Source: an uncultured Cycloclasticus sp. (GTDB taxonomy: Bacteria > Pseudomonadota > Gammaproteobacteria > Methylococcales > Cycloclasticaceae). Taken from it: a stretch of DNA of 64,000 nt. The stretch lies in the NCBI GenBank assembly GCA_913060865.1, contig CAJXTU010000011.1, positions 1 to 64,000 of the forward strand, read 5' to 3'. How positions within the stretch are numbered: the stretch's first letter is position 1; the number at the start of each line of letters is the position of its first letter. A model generated the notes under the pieces. That model searched no databases, was not told the DNA's origin, and saw nothing but the letters and a program-made list of their open reading frames with translations. Below are positions 37,188 to 46,761 of this stretch, piece after piece. The translations under genes and the position numbers were made by a program.

Positions 37188-38714
37188 CTAGGGAACATTT
37201 AAAAACAACGAACCATCTGGCCCTAATGGAATGCCCAAAACTAACCAGACACTTAACAATAAACCCCAGCCGATTAAAAAGGCTATTGAGTAGGGCAACA
37301 TCAAAGTCATCATCGTACCAACACCGACACTATCATCATAACGTTTCATAAACGCATACACCAAGGCAAAGTAAGGCATCAATGGCGTAATGATATTGGT
37401 AGAGCTATCCCCCACCCGATAAGCTGCCTGCACAACTTCTGGCGCAACTCCTAGCAACATAAACATTGGTATAAAGACGGGAGCCATAATCGCCCATTTA
37501 GCCGAAGCACTGCCAATAAATAAGTTCGCAAACGTGCATAAAAAGATAAAACCTAACATAAGAGGCACCACCCCAAGGCCACTATTTTTTAGCCCTTCTG
37601 CACCATTAATGGCAAAAATTAATCCTAAGTTAGTCCAACTAAAATAGTTAACAAATTGAGCGGCAAAAAACATCAGCACAATATAAGTGGCCATAATAGC
37701 CATCGTTTTTTCCATGCTATTAATAATATCAACATGGTTTTTAAAACGGCCAGACACCTTACCAAAAACACTGCCCATAATAGCCGCCGTTAATGCAATC
37801 AAGGCAATTAAACCCGACATAAAAGGAGACTTTATAATACCGCCCGTTTCAGGGTGCCTTAAAAAACCTTGTTCAGAGATTAAGCCCCATAAAACACAAG
37901 CGAGAATTAACAAGCCCGCAATCGATGCCGCCAACAAACCGTTACGCTCCTCAGTAGAAAGCTCCGCACTCAACTGGGTTGACTTTGCCCCCCTATATTC
38001 ACCCAACATAGGAGTAATATAACGCTCAGTCACCACCGTAGCCAATGCTGAAATTAGCAAGGTAGACACCACAATAAAGTAATAATTAGCTGTTGCAGAC
38101 ACCTCATAATTTGGGTCAATCAAATGCGCTGCCTCGGTACTTATACCCGCAAGAATCGCATCAAATGGCCCCACTAATAAATTTGCACTAAAGCCGCCAG
38201 ACACACCCGCGAAGCAAGCCGCTATACCCGCTAGTGGATGTCGACCTGCGGCAAGAAATATAAGCCCTGCCATCGGTATCATAACAACGTAACCAGAGTC
38301 GACCGCGATGCTCGACATAACACCCGCAAAAACCACTATGAATGTTAAAAATTTATCTGGTGCCTGGATAACCAACAACCGCAAGGCTGTTTGAATTAAC
38401 CCTGAACGCTCAGCAATCCCTAACCCCAGCATAACAACTAACACAGGGCCTACCGGTGCAAAACTCATAAAGTTTGACACCATTTTACCCAATATTAAAT
38501 GTAGCCCAGTTACATTAACAAGGCTAACAACGCTCACCTGCTCACCATTGACAGGGTTCACTGCCATTAACCCTAAATAATGCCCAAGCCATGACAGCCC
38601 AATGACCAGCCCACATAGATAAATGAACAGCATCGTAGGGTGCGGCAACTTATTACCCCAAGCTTCAATTCGTAGCAAGCCACGCTGAATTAATGATTCT
38701 TTCACTTGTTCCAT
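37188..38714 (-). CDS. AbgT family transporter
   Basis: Inner-membrane transporter of 508 residues with about 11-13 helices. Signatures of the AbgT family are WGNKLPHPTMLFIYLCG near the N terminus, then SAVDSGYVV-like IAVDSGYVVMIPM, and GDSSTNIITPLMPYF in the second half. Family members import p-aminobenzoyl-glutamate or export sulfonamides by proton antiport. Which applies here is unknown. Confidence 0.9.
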   Translation of the reverse strand: MEQVKESLIQRGLLRIEAWGNKLPHPTMLFIYLCGLVIGLSWLGHYLGLMAVNPVNGEQVSVVSLVNVTGLHLILGKMVSNFMSFAPVGPVLVVMLGLGIAERSGLIQTALRLLVIQAPDKFLTFIVVFAGVMSSIAVDSGYVVMIPMAGLIFLAAGRHPLAGIAACFAGVSGGFSANLLVGPFDAILAGISTEAAHLIDPNYEVSATANYYFIVVSTLLISALATVVTERYITPMLGEYRGAKSTQLSAELSTEERNGLLAASIAGLLILACVLWGLISEQGFLRHPETGGIIKSPFMSGLIALIALTAAIMGSVFGKVSGRFKNHVDIINSMEKTMAIMATYIVLMFFAAQFVNYFSWTNLGLIFAINGAEGLKNSGLGVVPLMLGFIFLCTFANLFIGSASAKWAIMAPVFIPMFMLLGVAPEVVQAAYRVGDSSTNIITPLMPYFALVYAFMKRYDDSVGVGTMMTLMLPYSIAFLIGWGLLLSVWLVLGIPLGPDGSLFLNVP

Positions 38715-38740
38715 ATTTTTAAATAAACAGTCGATTTGAC

Positions 38741-39664
38741 CTAATGTTTTTTATAAAAACTAGGCTCCCCTTCGGGACGTGTTTTAAACCGCTTGTGCAT
38801 CCATAAGTAATCCTGTGGATGTAAACGTATTTTTGCTTCCAACCAGTCACTCCAACGTTGAGTATCCGCCACGTCATCATCGGTTGGGTAATCCTCAAGC
38901 ACCGGTTCAAATTCAACCACTGCGCCCTTCCCCTTCTCGCGATAAGCACTAAACAACATAACTTGGGCGTTGGTTTGCCGCGCGTACTGAGGAATACTCG
39001 TAATAGTCGCCGTAGGAATACCAAAAAAGGAAACAAATACCCCACGATTCACTCCAAAATCTTGGTCTGGTGAAATAAAAACCGTTCCGTTATCAGCTAA
39101 TTTCTCCAACATCTTCCGAATATCTTTACGATGAAAAAGGTGCATCGGGTATTTTTCCACCCCTCGTTGGTACAGATTTGCCTCCATCACTGGGTTATCT
39201 AAGCGTCTGTAAACCGCGTTATAGGGTGTAATAGATGCCAACTGAGTAGTCGCGTGGAACAGTGGCGTAAAATGCCCTGTTACCAATAAAAGTGGTTTAT
39301 CGGCCGCCAGCGCCTGCTCGATGTGTTCTATACCAATGACTCTAGCGGTTGATGTCATCTCTGACGGCTTGTGCCAAATCATGTTGAGCAACTCAAACAA
39401 CATCAACGCTGATGATTGCACATTACCCCGAATTAACGCCTCTCGCTCATCATCCGTCTTTTCGGGAAAACACAATTCAATATTACGCCGAATGGTACTT
39501 ATACGACGACTACCTGTATTCGCAAGCCTATTAGCAACCCAACTAGACAAACCAAACTGCCAAGATTTTGGAATAATGGCTAACAGCCAACTGACCCCAA
39601 CGACTAACCAGGTTAGCCAATATTTAGGATGTAAATAACTTAACTTTAATTTTTTAGATGCCAT
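38741..39664 (-). CDS. LpxL/LpxM-like lipid A acyltransferase homologue with altered catalytic motif
   Basis: Inner-membrane acyltransferase family that adds secondary acyl chains to Kdo2-lipid IVA. The 307 residues have an N-terminal membrane anchor (about 14-32), then RRNIELCFPEKTDDER and the acyltransferase core. The expected H-x4-(D/E) motif reads HFTPLF: H131 is present but position 136 is F instead of an acid. Later segments (FISPDQDFG, GVFVSFFGIPTATIT, YLWMHKRFKTRPEGE) are well kept. It may be an active divergent enzyme or have a changed role. It precedes AbgT by 26 bp. Confidence 0.85.
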   Translation of the reverse strand: MASKKLKLSYLHPKYWLTWLVVGVSWLLAIIPKSWQFGLSSWVANRLANTGSRRISTIRRNIELCFPEKTDDEREALIRGNVQSSALMLFELLNMIWHKPSEMTSTARVIGIEHIEQALAADKPLLLVTGHFTPLFHATTQLASITPYNAVYRRLDNPVMEANLYQRGVEKYPMHLFHRKDIRKMLEKLADNGTVFISPDQDFGVNRGVFVSFFGIPTATITSIPQYARQTNAQVMLFSAYREKGKGAVVEFEPVLEDYPTDDDVADTQRWSDWLEAKIRLHPQDYLWMHKRFKTRPEGEPSFYKKH

Positions 39665-39784
39665 AGAACCATATTTTTTTTATTAGAATTTCTAGACGAA
39701 TAAAAAGCATGTCATCCATCACATTCACTTTCTTTTAAAAAAACACCACTTAAATACCTAGAATAAAGCGCGCGATATTTTCAT

Positions 39785-40027
39785 TTATTGCCCATCAACA
39801 AGCTGAAGTAATGACTCTAATGGACTTTTATCAATATTCCAACGTTCAAAAAAAGCAAATAACTGTTGAATCGACACTATATCAACGACTTCATTATCTA
39901 GTTCCAATAGTAAATGTGTCGTCATATCCTCCACCCCTTTGTAAGAGAGCACTTCCGTTAGCTCAGTCATTAATAGAGTCGTTTTTTCCGTAGCAAGTGG
40001 TGATGGTTTAGTAAAAAGTATTTTCAT
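39785..40027 (-). CDS. Hypothetical protein, 80 residues
   Basis: Small, acidic, soluble protein without signal peptide, cysteine motif or membrane helix. It begins MKILFTKPSPLATEKTTLL and has a possible helical C-terminal half. The ribosome binding site is weak. It lies 25 bp downstream of the parvulin gene on the same strand. I do not recognise it. Confidence 0.5.
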   Translation of the reverse strand: MKILFTKPSPLATEKTTLLMTELTEVLSYKGVEDMTTHLLLELDNEVVDIVSIQQLFAFFERWNIDKSPLESLLQLVDGQ

Positions 40028-40052
40028 AATATCTGGGCTATAAATGGGGCTG

Positions 40053-40331
40053 TTATGTTCGATAAATCGTTTCGATTAAGTGATAACCAACCTTCGTTTT
40101 AACAGGTCCATGAACCGTTAATAAGGCTTTTTTAAACACCACATTGTCGAATGCTTTTAACATTTTACCGGGGCCGAACTCACCTAAATCGCCCCCTTTT
40201 TTCGCAGAATTGCATTGAGAATGTTTTTTTGCAAGTTTGGCAAAATCGGCACCCTGTTCTAGCTGCTTTTTAAGTTTATCAGCCTCTTCCTTCGTTTTAA
40301 CTAAAATATGCCGTGCACATGCTTTCGCCAT
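40053..40331 (-). CDS. ppiC: Parvulin-type peptidyl-prolyl isomerase, single domain (PpiC)
   Basis: A 92-residue cytoplasmic proline isomerase, the same length as E. coli PpiC (93). Active-site segments are ARHILVKTKEEAD, FAKLAKKHSQC, GGDLGEFGPGKM and VGYHLIETI. A strong AAGGAG ribosome binding site supports the start. It begins 3 bp after the stop of the upstream DMT transporter gene. Confidence 0.94.
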   Translation of the reverse strand: MAKACARHILVKTKEEADKLKKQLEQGADFAKLAKKHSQCNSAKKGGDLGEFGPGKMLKAFDNVVFKKALLTVHGPVKTKVGYHLIETIYRT

Positions 40332-40334
40332 ACA

Positions 40335-41180
40335 TCACTCCTTTATCTTTTCTTTCCACGTCACATTAAGGTACACACCTACAATAATCAAACCTGCACC
40401 CAATAAAGTTTCTATCGTTGGGTATTCTCCGTACACGAAAATACCCAGTAACATAGCAAAAACAACCTGCAAATAACCAAAACTCGTTGCGCGTCCGGCC
40501 GATTCCGTTTGCATACTCTTCGTTAGGCCAATTTGCCCAATTTGTGTCGCCACGCCAATCGCAATCAAATAAAGCCAGGTAATGCCTTCGGGCACAACAA
40601 ATTCTCCCCACAATAAAATGATACTGGCCGGTAAAGAGATTAACGGAAAATATAAAATAATCACTAAAGGATGCTCTGTTTTGGCCAACGATCGAACCAG
40701 TGTGTACGCCACCGCACTGCCAAAAGCCCCTGCAATAGCAACCATGACACTAAACCCATCGAAATCAACTGTTGTAGATGTAAACAAAAAACTTGGTTGC
40801 ACGATAACTAAAACACCTAGAAAACTTAAAAAAATACAAAGCATCGTTCCCACTTTAAGGTGCTCTTTTAAAAACAAAAGTGCCAAAATAGCAGTGAACA
40901 TGGGATGTAAATACTGTAATACCATTGCTTCTGCTAATGGTAAATGGGTAATGGCATAAAAAACACAAATCAACGCCGCAAAACCTGTTAGCCCTCTCGC
41001 AGCTAACAACGCTTTACGCGTGCCGAATAATGCTATGCCTTCACGTCGAATGCCCATATAACTTATGACTAACGACACCAATGAGCGCGCGGCTACAATC
41101 TCTAAAACAGGCACGCCTTTATCGCCCACTAGTTTAACGAACAAAGCCATAATACTGAACGAAAAAGCACTCAGAATCAT
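40335..41180 (-). CDS. EamA/DMT family transporter
   Basis: Inner-membrane transporter with ten helices in two EamA repeats. Typical parts are MALFVKLVGDKGVPVLEIVAARSL, LPLAEAMVLQYLHPMFTAILA and the second-repeat FGYLQVVFAMLLGIFVYGE. The ATG at 41180 has no ribosome binding site. The open frame extends upstream (INAFLSIPVGIRY), and GGAG stands 7 bases before an ATC at 41219-41217. The true protein may therefore be 13 residues longer and use a rare start. Substrate unknown. Confidence 0.85.
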   Translation of the reverse strand: MILSAFSFSIMALFVKLVGDKGVPVLEIVAARSLVSLVISYMGIRREGIALFGTRKALLAARGLTGFAALICVFYAITHLPLAEAMVLQYLHPMFTAILALLFLKEHLKVGTMLCIFLSFLGVLVIVQPSFLFTSTTVDFDGFSVMVAIAGAFGSAVAYTLVRSLAKTEHPLVIILYFPLISLPASIILLWGEFVVPEGITWLYLIAIGVATQIGQIGLTKSMQTESAGRATSFGYLQVVFAMLLGIFVYGEYPTIETLLGAGLIIVGVYLNVTWKEKIKE

Positions 41181-41403
41181 ATAGCGAATGCCAACAGGGA
41201 TGGATAAAAAGGCGTTGATGGGTTTCTCCAGAAATAAAATAAGCTCGCCGAGCTATTTTACATTGTTTAACAACCCCTAATGATTCGCAATTAGTCAGCT
41301 GATTTTAGCGACCTTTCCTTCTTAATGGCTCCACCTGTGTAAATGGCTTTTCAGTCGTTATATACTCAATACTTTAACAATGCTTCACAAAAATTACTGA
41401 CAC

Positions 41404-42048
41404 ATGCCATCGCTACCCATTCTGTATTCATTACGCCAATGTCCTTATGCCATGAGGGCTCGAATGGGCCTATTACTGGCTAAACAGCAAGTCATCTTAC
41501 GTGAAGTAATAATGAAAAATAAACCAACGGAGATGATAACCGCCTCAGCTAAAGCAACCGTCCCTATTTTAGTCATCAACCAGTCATTGGTTATAGATCA
41601 AAGCTTGGACATCATGTTGTGGGCCTTAAACAAAAATGACCCTAATAACTTATTACATGGCGGTCAAGTAGCCATGCTTGAGCTAATCTATCGTACTGAT
41701 AATGAGTTTGTTGATTCGCTAAAAAAGTATAAGGCTGCTTCACGTTATCACGATGTTGAAAAAGACTCCTATCGCTCACATTGCGAGACCTATATTAACT
41801 TTTTGGAACAACGTCTGAGTCAGCATGAATACCTCATGGGCGACATCCCCTGTTTGGCTGACTATGCGATTTTACCGTTTATTCGCCAATTCTCTCGCGT
41901 TGAACGACAATGGTATCGACAAGCACCTTACCCCCGGCTTCAACGCTGGCTAACAGCACAATATCAACAACCTATCTTCGCGCAAGCCATGGTGAAATAC
42001 GAACCGTGGAGAAAAGCTGACGCTCCGGTATTATTTGGAAATATTTAA
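41404..42048 (+). CDS. Glutathione S-transferase family protein
   Basis: A 214-residue two-domain protein. The thioredoxin-like N-terminal domain has CPYA at residues 13-16 as the glutathione-contact site, similar to omega/GRX2-type GSTs. The proline-rich strand is TVPILVI and the next helix starts VIDQSLDIMLW. The helical C-terminal domain (about 95-205) carries ADYAILPFIRQF. It is a monocistronic gene with convergent transcription towards the cation efflux gene. Natural substrate unknown. Confidence 0.88.
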   Translation: MPSLPILYSLRQCPYAMRARMGLLLAKQQVILREVIMKNKPTEMITASAKATVPILVINQSLVIDQSLDIMLWALNKNDPNNLLHGGQVAMLELIYRTDNEFVDSLKKYKAASRYHDVEKDSYRSHCETYINFLEQRLSQHEYLMGDIPCLADYAILPFIRQFSRVERQWYRQAPYPRLQRWLTAQYQQPIFAQAMVKYEPWRKADAPVLFGNI

Positions 42049-42116
42049 AGCATAAAGGCTAAGTGTATTTAACCCGCTCCAATTATTCATGCTGAAGCTA
42101 AATGCCTTTACATTTT

Positions 42117-43037
42117 TTATGATATGGCGCACGACTCATCATCACACTCATTAACTTCAACTGTAATGTGTGCAAGTTTGTGATAATCAAGTAATAATTT
42201 TTTATAGTAAGCAGTCGGTCTAGGATTATCGGTTACCAAAGAAATAATGGCGGCATAATGACTTGAACTGATTTTCCAAATATGGATATCAGACACGCGA
42301 TCATCTGAGTCTTTTTCAATGCAGTCTTTAATGCTTAATTTATACTCCTCATCAATACTACCATCCAACAATATAGGGCCTGTCTGTTTCACCAAACCAT
42401 AAGACCAACGTGTAATAATCACTGCACCGACTATTCCCATCACAGGGTCCAGCCAATGCCAACCAAAATACTTCCCCGCCAAAAGCGCAACAATGGCCAG
42501 TAAAGACGTTAATGCATCAGCCAGCACATGGAAATAGGCTGCTTTTAGATTATGGTCATGTGCATGATCATGTAAGTGGTGATGATCATCCTTTAATAGG
42601 AAAGCGCTAATGACATTAATGCCAAGCCCAATAACAGCGACACCAATGGCCGCATTAAACTGAATAATTTGTGGGTCAATCAAACGATGCAACGACTCAG
42701 CCAACATAACGAATGCAACAACAGTTAATGCCACTGCGCTAGCAAACCCACCTAATACACTGACTTTGCCAGTACCAAACGAATACGCTGTATTTTTTGC
42801 ATGCTGACGCGCATAACGATAGGCATAAATGGTTATTAAAAAAGCTGCAACGTGGGTCGCCATATGCCAGCCATCTGCGAGCAACGCCATCGAACCAAAA
42901 ACAGTGCCCGCGACTATTTCAACTACCATTGTTATTGCGGTGAGTATTAGCACATACATCGTGCGCCGTTCTCCACGCTCGTTCTTAAGTGAGAAATCAT
43001 GATCGTGGCGCAAGTTTTGTAACGTACGCTCGTGCAT
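42117..43037 (-). CDS. Cation diffusion facilitator, DmeF type (cobalt/nickel or zinc efflux)
   Basis: Metal/proton antiporter with six helices, about 306 residues. The DmeF signature NERGERRTMYVL is followed by ALLADGWHMATH, which carries the metal-binding aspartate and histidine. A His-rich loop (DDHHHLHDHAHDH) lies between helices 4 and 5. The start is set at ATG 43037, which has AAGGA 7 bases upstream; a GTG at 43073 would add 12 residues but has no such site. A cytoplasmic domain with HITVEVNECDDE closes the protein. Confidence 0.88.
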   Translation of the reverse strand: MHERTLQNLRHDHDFSLKNERGERRTMYVLILTAITMVVEIVAGTVFGSMALLADGWHMATHVAAFLITIYAYRYARQHAKNTAYSFGTGKVSVLGGFASAVALTVVAFVMLAESLHRLIDPQIIQFNAAIGVAVIGLGINVISAFLLKDDHHHLHDHAHDHNLKAAYFHVLADALTSLLAIVALLAGKYFGWHWLDPVMGIVGAVIITRWSYGLVKQTGPILLDGSIDEEYKLSIKDCIEKDSDDRVSDIHIWKISSSHYAAIISLVTDNPRPTAYYKKLLLDYHKLAHITVEVNECDDESCAIS

Positions 43038-43113
43038 TCTTACTTCCTTCATTTTCGCAGCTTCAATGGTCACTTAAGATTAGTCACTATGACGGCCAAC
43101 CTAAATAAGATCA

Positions 43114-43944
43114 TTAAATATCATTTTTTTTGTTAGGCCGTAAATAAATAATGTAATACACAAACCCTACAAACACACTACCACCAACAAGATTACCCAA
43201 AATAACAGGAACAATATTTTTGAAAAAACCCGTCCAATTAATAACACCGACATTTATTGAAAGGTGGCCCGAAGCCTCCAGCAACATGCCCATCGGAATG
43301 AAGTACATATTGGCAATACTATGCTCAAAGCCTGCGGCAACGAAAGCCGAAATTGGAAAAACAATCGCAACGGCTTTATCAAAAACACTGCGCCCCGCAA
43401 ATGCCATCCAAATAGCCATACAAACAAGAATATTGCACAACACACCTCTATAAAAAGCCGTCCAAAAGGGTAATAAACATTTAGCTTCTGCGATCTTAAG
43501 ATATTGCTCGGCAATGGCTCCATTATTCATATCGGGGTGGCCCGAATAAAACACCAATATTGCCATGCCAACCGCGCCGATAAAGTTGCTACAACAAACT
43601 ACTAGCCAGTTTCTCAGTAACGCCATCGTTGATATTTTGCCATCTGCCCACGCCATCGCAAGTAAGTTATTACCTGTAAATAATTCGGCACCTGCAACAA
43701 CCACAAGAAGAAGTCCTAATGAGAAAGCAACACCAGCTAGAACTTGGCTTGTTGCAAAACCAAGTGAGGCATCCGATTTAATTAACACAAAATAAAGCGC
43801 GCCTAAGCCAATAAAAGCGCCTGCAAGGAGGCCAAGCATAGCCATCGACAATAAGGAAAGCTGCGCCTTTGCAACCCCAACTGTTTCCACACGCTCTGCA
43901 ATTTCTTTTGGTGAATAGGCATTAAACCCAAAAACTTCTGACAT
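43114..43944 (-). CDS. Formate/nitrite transporter family (FocA/NirC)
   Basis: Pentameric channel-like membrane protein of 276 residues with six helices. Typical features are GAFIGLGALYF after the first helix, ELFTGNNLLAMAWADGK in the omega-loop region, and NILVCMAIWMAF. The end NIVPVILGNLVGGSVFVG completes the pattern. The conserved central histidine is probably in the GFEHSIANMYFIP segment. Substrate (formate, nitrite or another small anion) cannot be read. It has AGGAGG before its start. Confidence 0.93.
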   Translation of the reverse strand: MSEVFGFNAYSPKEIAERVETVGVAKAQLSLLSMAMLGLLAGAFIGLGALYFVLIKSDASLGFATSQVLAGVAFSLGLLLVVVAGAELFTGNNLLAMAWADGKISTMALLRNWLVVCCSNFIGAVGMAILVFYSGHPDMNNGAIAEQYLKIAEAKCLLPFWTAFYRGVLCNILVCMAIWMAFAGRSVFDKAVAIVFPISAFVAAGFEHSIANMYFIPMGMLLEASGHLSINVGVINWTGFFKNIVPVILGNLVGGSVFVGFVYYIIYLRPNKKNDI

Positions 43945-44044
43945 ATGTTACCTCCTAATGACAAAACAATACGGCTATAAGAATAACCGATATTCTATAA
44001 CAATATTTAAATGACTTAGCTTGGCTATTTTATCTAACAGTAAA

Positions 44045-44650
44045 TTATGATTTTTGTGCAACCACTAGAAAGACAGGGAATTTATTTTCTCCCTTAACAA
44101 CCGTATAAGCGGTAAAAAAATGAATAGCCTTAAAACCATTTTTTTCTAATATATTTTGCAATTCATGTCGTTCAAAACCATGATGAAAAATACCTTCGGT
44201 TCCAGCTGGGTGAAAGCTGCCGTCTTCCTTGTCTAAGTCCGCTAAGGCAATCATTGAGCCTGGTTTTAAGTGTTCAGAAAAAACCCGAATAAGCGCCTGC
44301 GTACTCTCTATATGATGAAGAGCCATTGCGCTCATAATTAAATCAAACTGCTCGCCCAACGGTGCTTCTAATATATCCTGACATACCGCCTTAACTTTTC
44401 CCTGAAGTGCCGGCTTAGAGACCAATTTAGTCAACATCGCTTCAGAAATATCTACCGCTACAATATTATTCACCAACGGAGCAACATGCGAGCTAATCAA
44501 ACCCGTGCCAGCACCAAAATCCATCACATTCATCTGATTATTCAACGGAACCTTTTCTAATATTAAAGAACCTATTGCTGAAGACAGTGTTTTTACCGTT
44601 TTATCAGCATCCCAACCTTTAGATTTTTCATCAAATAAATCTGTCATCAA
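44045..44650 (-). CDS. Class I SAM-dependent methyltransferase (small)
   Basis: A 201-residue methyltransferase. The SAM-binding loop is NVMDFGAGTGLISSHVAP (about 42-59), followed by IVAVDISEAML, then LIMSAMALHHIES (motif II) and PGSMIALADLDKEDGSFH (motif III). It starts with the FDEKSKGWD box seen in many small-molecule methyltransferases. Substrate unknown. Independent gene between FNT and PHA synthase genes. Confidence 0.88.
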   Translation of the reverse strand: MMTDLFDEKSKGWDADKTVKTLSSAIGSLILEKVPLNNQMNVMDFGAGTGLISSHVAPLVNNIVAVDISEAMLTKLVSKPALQGKVKAVCQDILEAPLGEQFDLIMSAMALHHIESTQALIRVFSEHLKPGSMIALADLDKEDGSFHPAGTEGIFHHGFERHELQNILEKNGFKAIHFFTAYTVVKGENKFPVFLVVAQKS

Positions 44651-44853
44651 GCCTTCCCTTTAGTTTCCGTTGTTTGCGTTATAGTCTTGACCCTCAACTC
44701 ATCATCACGCAAATAAATAATTCTGATCATTCTATTCAAGCTAGTTTAAAGAAGGCTGTAATAGATTATATAATTAATAGAGCATGATTAACTTATTTGA
44801 AATTTAATGCTGATAGGTCTAACTAACTCTTACACTCGAGTAAACTCACGCCG

Positions 44854-46602
44854 TTAACGCCCTAAAACATACTGACCCGGAGCATCCAACATACTCTCAA
44901 CCAAACGATCACCGCCGCCCATTAATGGTAAAGCATGATCCTGAGTCTTTTTATCAGCCAACCAACTCTGCCACTGTGGCCACCAAGAGCCTTTTTTTAC
45001 AGCCACTGTTTCAATCCAATTTTCAGGTGCAATATATTTATCTCCTTTTTTCTTCAAGGATACTCGGTAGTGACGGTGGTCATGTCCAGGCTCACTAATA
45101 ATGCCTGCGTTATGGCCACCACTTGCCAATAAAAATGTCACGTCTGTACGCGTCAGGCTCTTGATTTTATAAACAGACTTCCATGGAGCAACATGATCTT
45201 TTTCTGCCCCCACCACGAAAAGTGGGCAACGAATATCGCCTAGCGAGACATTTTTATCATGAACCTGATAACGGTTCGCCGAGAAATCATTATTCATAAA
45301 AAGTTTTTCTAGGTATTCGGCATGCATGAGATAAGGCATTCGTGTCGCGTCACTATTCCATGCCATCAAATCATTCATGGGTGCTCGTTTACCCATAAGG
45401 TAGTCGTATAACACTTTTGACCAAATCAAATCATTTGACCGTAACAACTGAAATGCACCAGCCATCTGTTTTGTATCTAAGTAACCTTGGTCCCACATCA
45501 TGTCTTCCAAATAAGCCAACTGACTATGGTCAATAAATAACATCAATTCACCTGCTTCTGAAAAATCTACCTGGGCGGCAAAAAGAGTTATAGAAGCAAT
45601 GGGCGTATCATCTTCTTTAGCTAATGCTGATGCCGCCAAGGTTAATAATGTACCCCCTAAACAATAACCTACCGTATGGATTTTTTGATCCGGTAAGATC
45701 GACATAACTTGGTTTAGTGCAGCCATCACCCCTAAATCAATATAGTCAACTAACCTTAAATCACGATCACCTTCGTCGGGGTTCTTCCAGGAAATCATAA
45801 AAACCGTATGGCCCTGATCTACCAAAAATTTGACCATCGAATTATGCTCTGAAAGGTCTAGGATGTAATACTTCATAATCCAAGCGGGCACAAACAAAAT
45901 GGGCTCAGCATACACCGCTTCAGTCGTAGGCGAATATTGAATTAATTCAATTAACCGATTACTGTAAACAACCTTTCCTTTAGTTGCAGCGATATTGCCG
46001 CCTACTTTAAACGACTCAATTCCAACGGGCCCCTTTCCTCTATGGTTACGCTCCCAGTCTTCAATGAAGTTATGCGCACCTCTTAGTAAGTTCATCCCCG
46101 ACTCTTGCTGCGTAACCTTTAGCACATCCGGGTTTGTCAGCAAGAAATTGGAAGGTGACACCATATCCAACAACTGTCTCGTCGTAAAAGAAACCACGTC
46201 CTCATGGTGCTTGGACATACCTTGAACGCTATCTATAGCGTTATGCCACCATTGCTGTGTTAGTAAAAATGATTGCGCATAAAAAGCAAACGGCAGCGTT
46301 TTCCACTCATCTGAATTAAATCGCTTGTCCTGAGGTAATGGCTCTATACAGCACGCCTCATCTAATTCTGAACCCTGATGGGTTAATCGCTGTATGACAT
46401 AATTCAAAAAACGAGTATTTTTTTTGAGGGCTTTTTGTACCAACTCACCCTGTTTTCCAGGTGAATTAGCCAGATGTATCGCCCAATCCATATAAGCCAA
46501 CAACATAGATGCTGGTGAAATGCCAGCCGTTGCCTTACCAAGAGTCGCATGAAAAAGGCGATCTAGTGTATTACTACTTGTCTTGGGGCTACTATGTTCC
46601 AT
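44854..46602 (-). CDS. phaC: Class I poly(3-hydroxyalkanoate) synthase
   Basis: Polymerises hydroxyacyl-CoA to PHA storage polyester. The 582 residues are the usual class I length. The lipase-like box has the catalytic cysteine C314 in GYCLGGT. The catalytic aspartate is in VVGAEKDHVAPW and the histidine in SGGHNAGI. The N-terminal PhaC domain holds SFLLTQQWW. The genes for monomer supply (phaA, phaB) and phasin are not next to it, which is common outside Cupriavidus. Confidence 0.95.
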   Translation of the reverse strand: MEHSSPKTSSNTLDRLFHATLGKATAGISPASMLLAYMDWAIHLANSPGKQGELVQKALKKNTRFLNYVIQRLTHQGSELDEACCIEPLPQDKRFNSDEWKTLPFAFYAQSFLLTQQWWHNAIDSVQGMSKHHEDVVSFTTRQLLDMVSPSNFLLTNPDVLKVTQQESGMNLLRGAHNFIEDWERNHRGKGPVGIESFKVGGNIAATKGKVVYSNRLIELIQYSPTTEAVYAEPILFVPAWIMKYYILDLSEHNSMVKFLVDQGHTVFMISWKNPDEGDRDLRLVDYIDLGVMAALNQVMSILPDQKIHTVGYCLGGTLLTLAASALAKEDDTPIASITLFAAQVDFSEAGELMLFIDHSQLAYLEDMMWDQGYLDTKQMAGAFQLLRSNDLIWSKVLYDYLMGKRAPMNDLMAWNSDATRMPYLMHAEYLEKLFMNNDFSANRYQVHDKNVSLGDIRCPLFVVGAEKDHVAPWKSVYKIKSLTRTDVTFLLASGGHNAGIISEPGHDHRHYRVSLKKKGDKYIAPENWIETVAVKKGSWWPQWQSWLADKKTQDHALPLMGGGDRLVESMLDAPGQYVLGR

Positions 46603-46761
46603 AAAAGCTCTTTCTCTTTAATTTTTGACCATCATTTATCACCACGTTACAACTGAAAAGACAGTAGAGCCGTGTAGAACACGCCAGCCCAAAACCTACT
46701 GTAGCGAACGTCTCCCTAACCTGCCTCAAGACTTTATGTACTATAAAGCCCTATTATCTTT

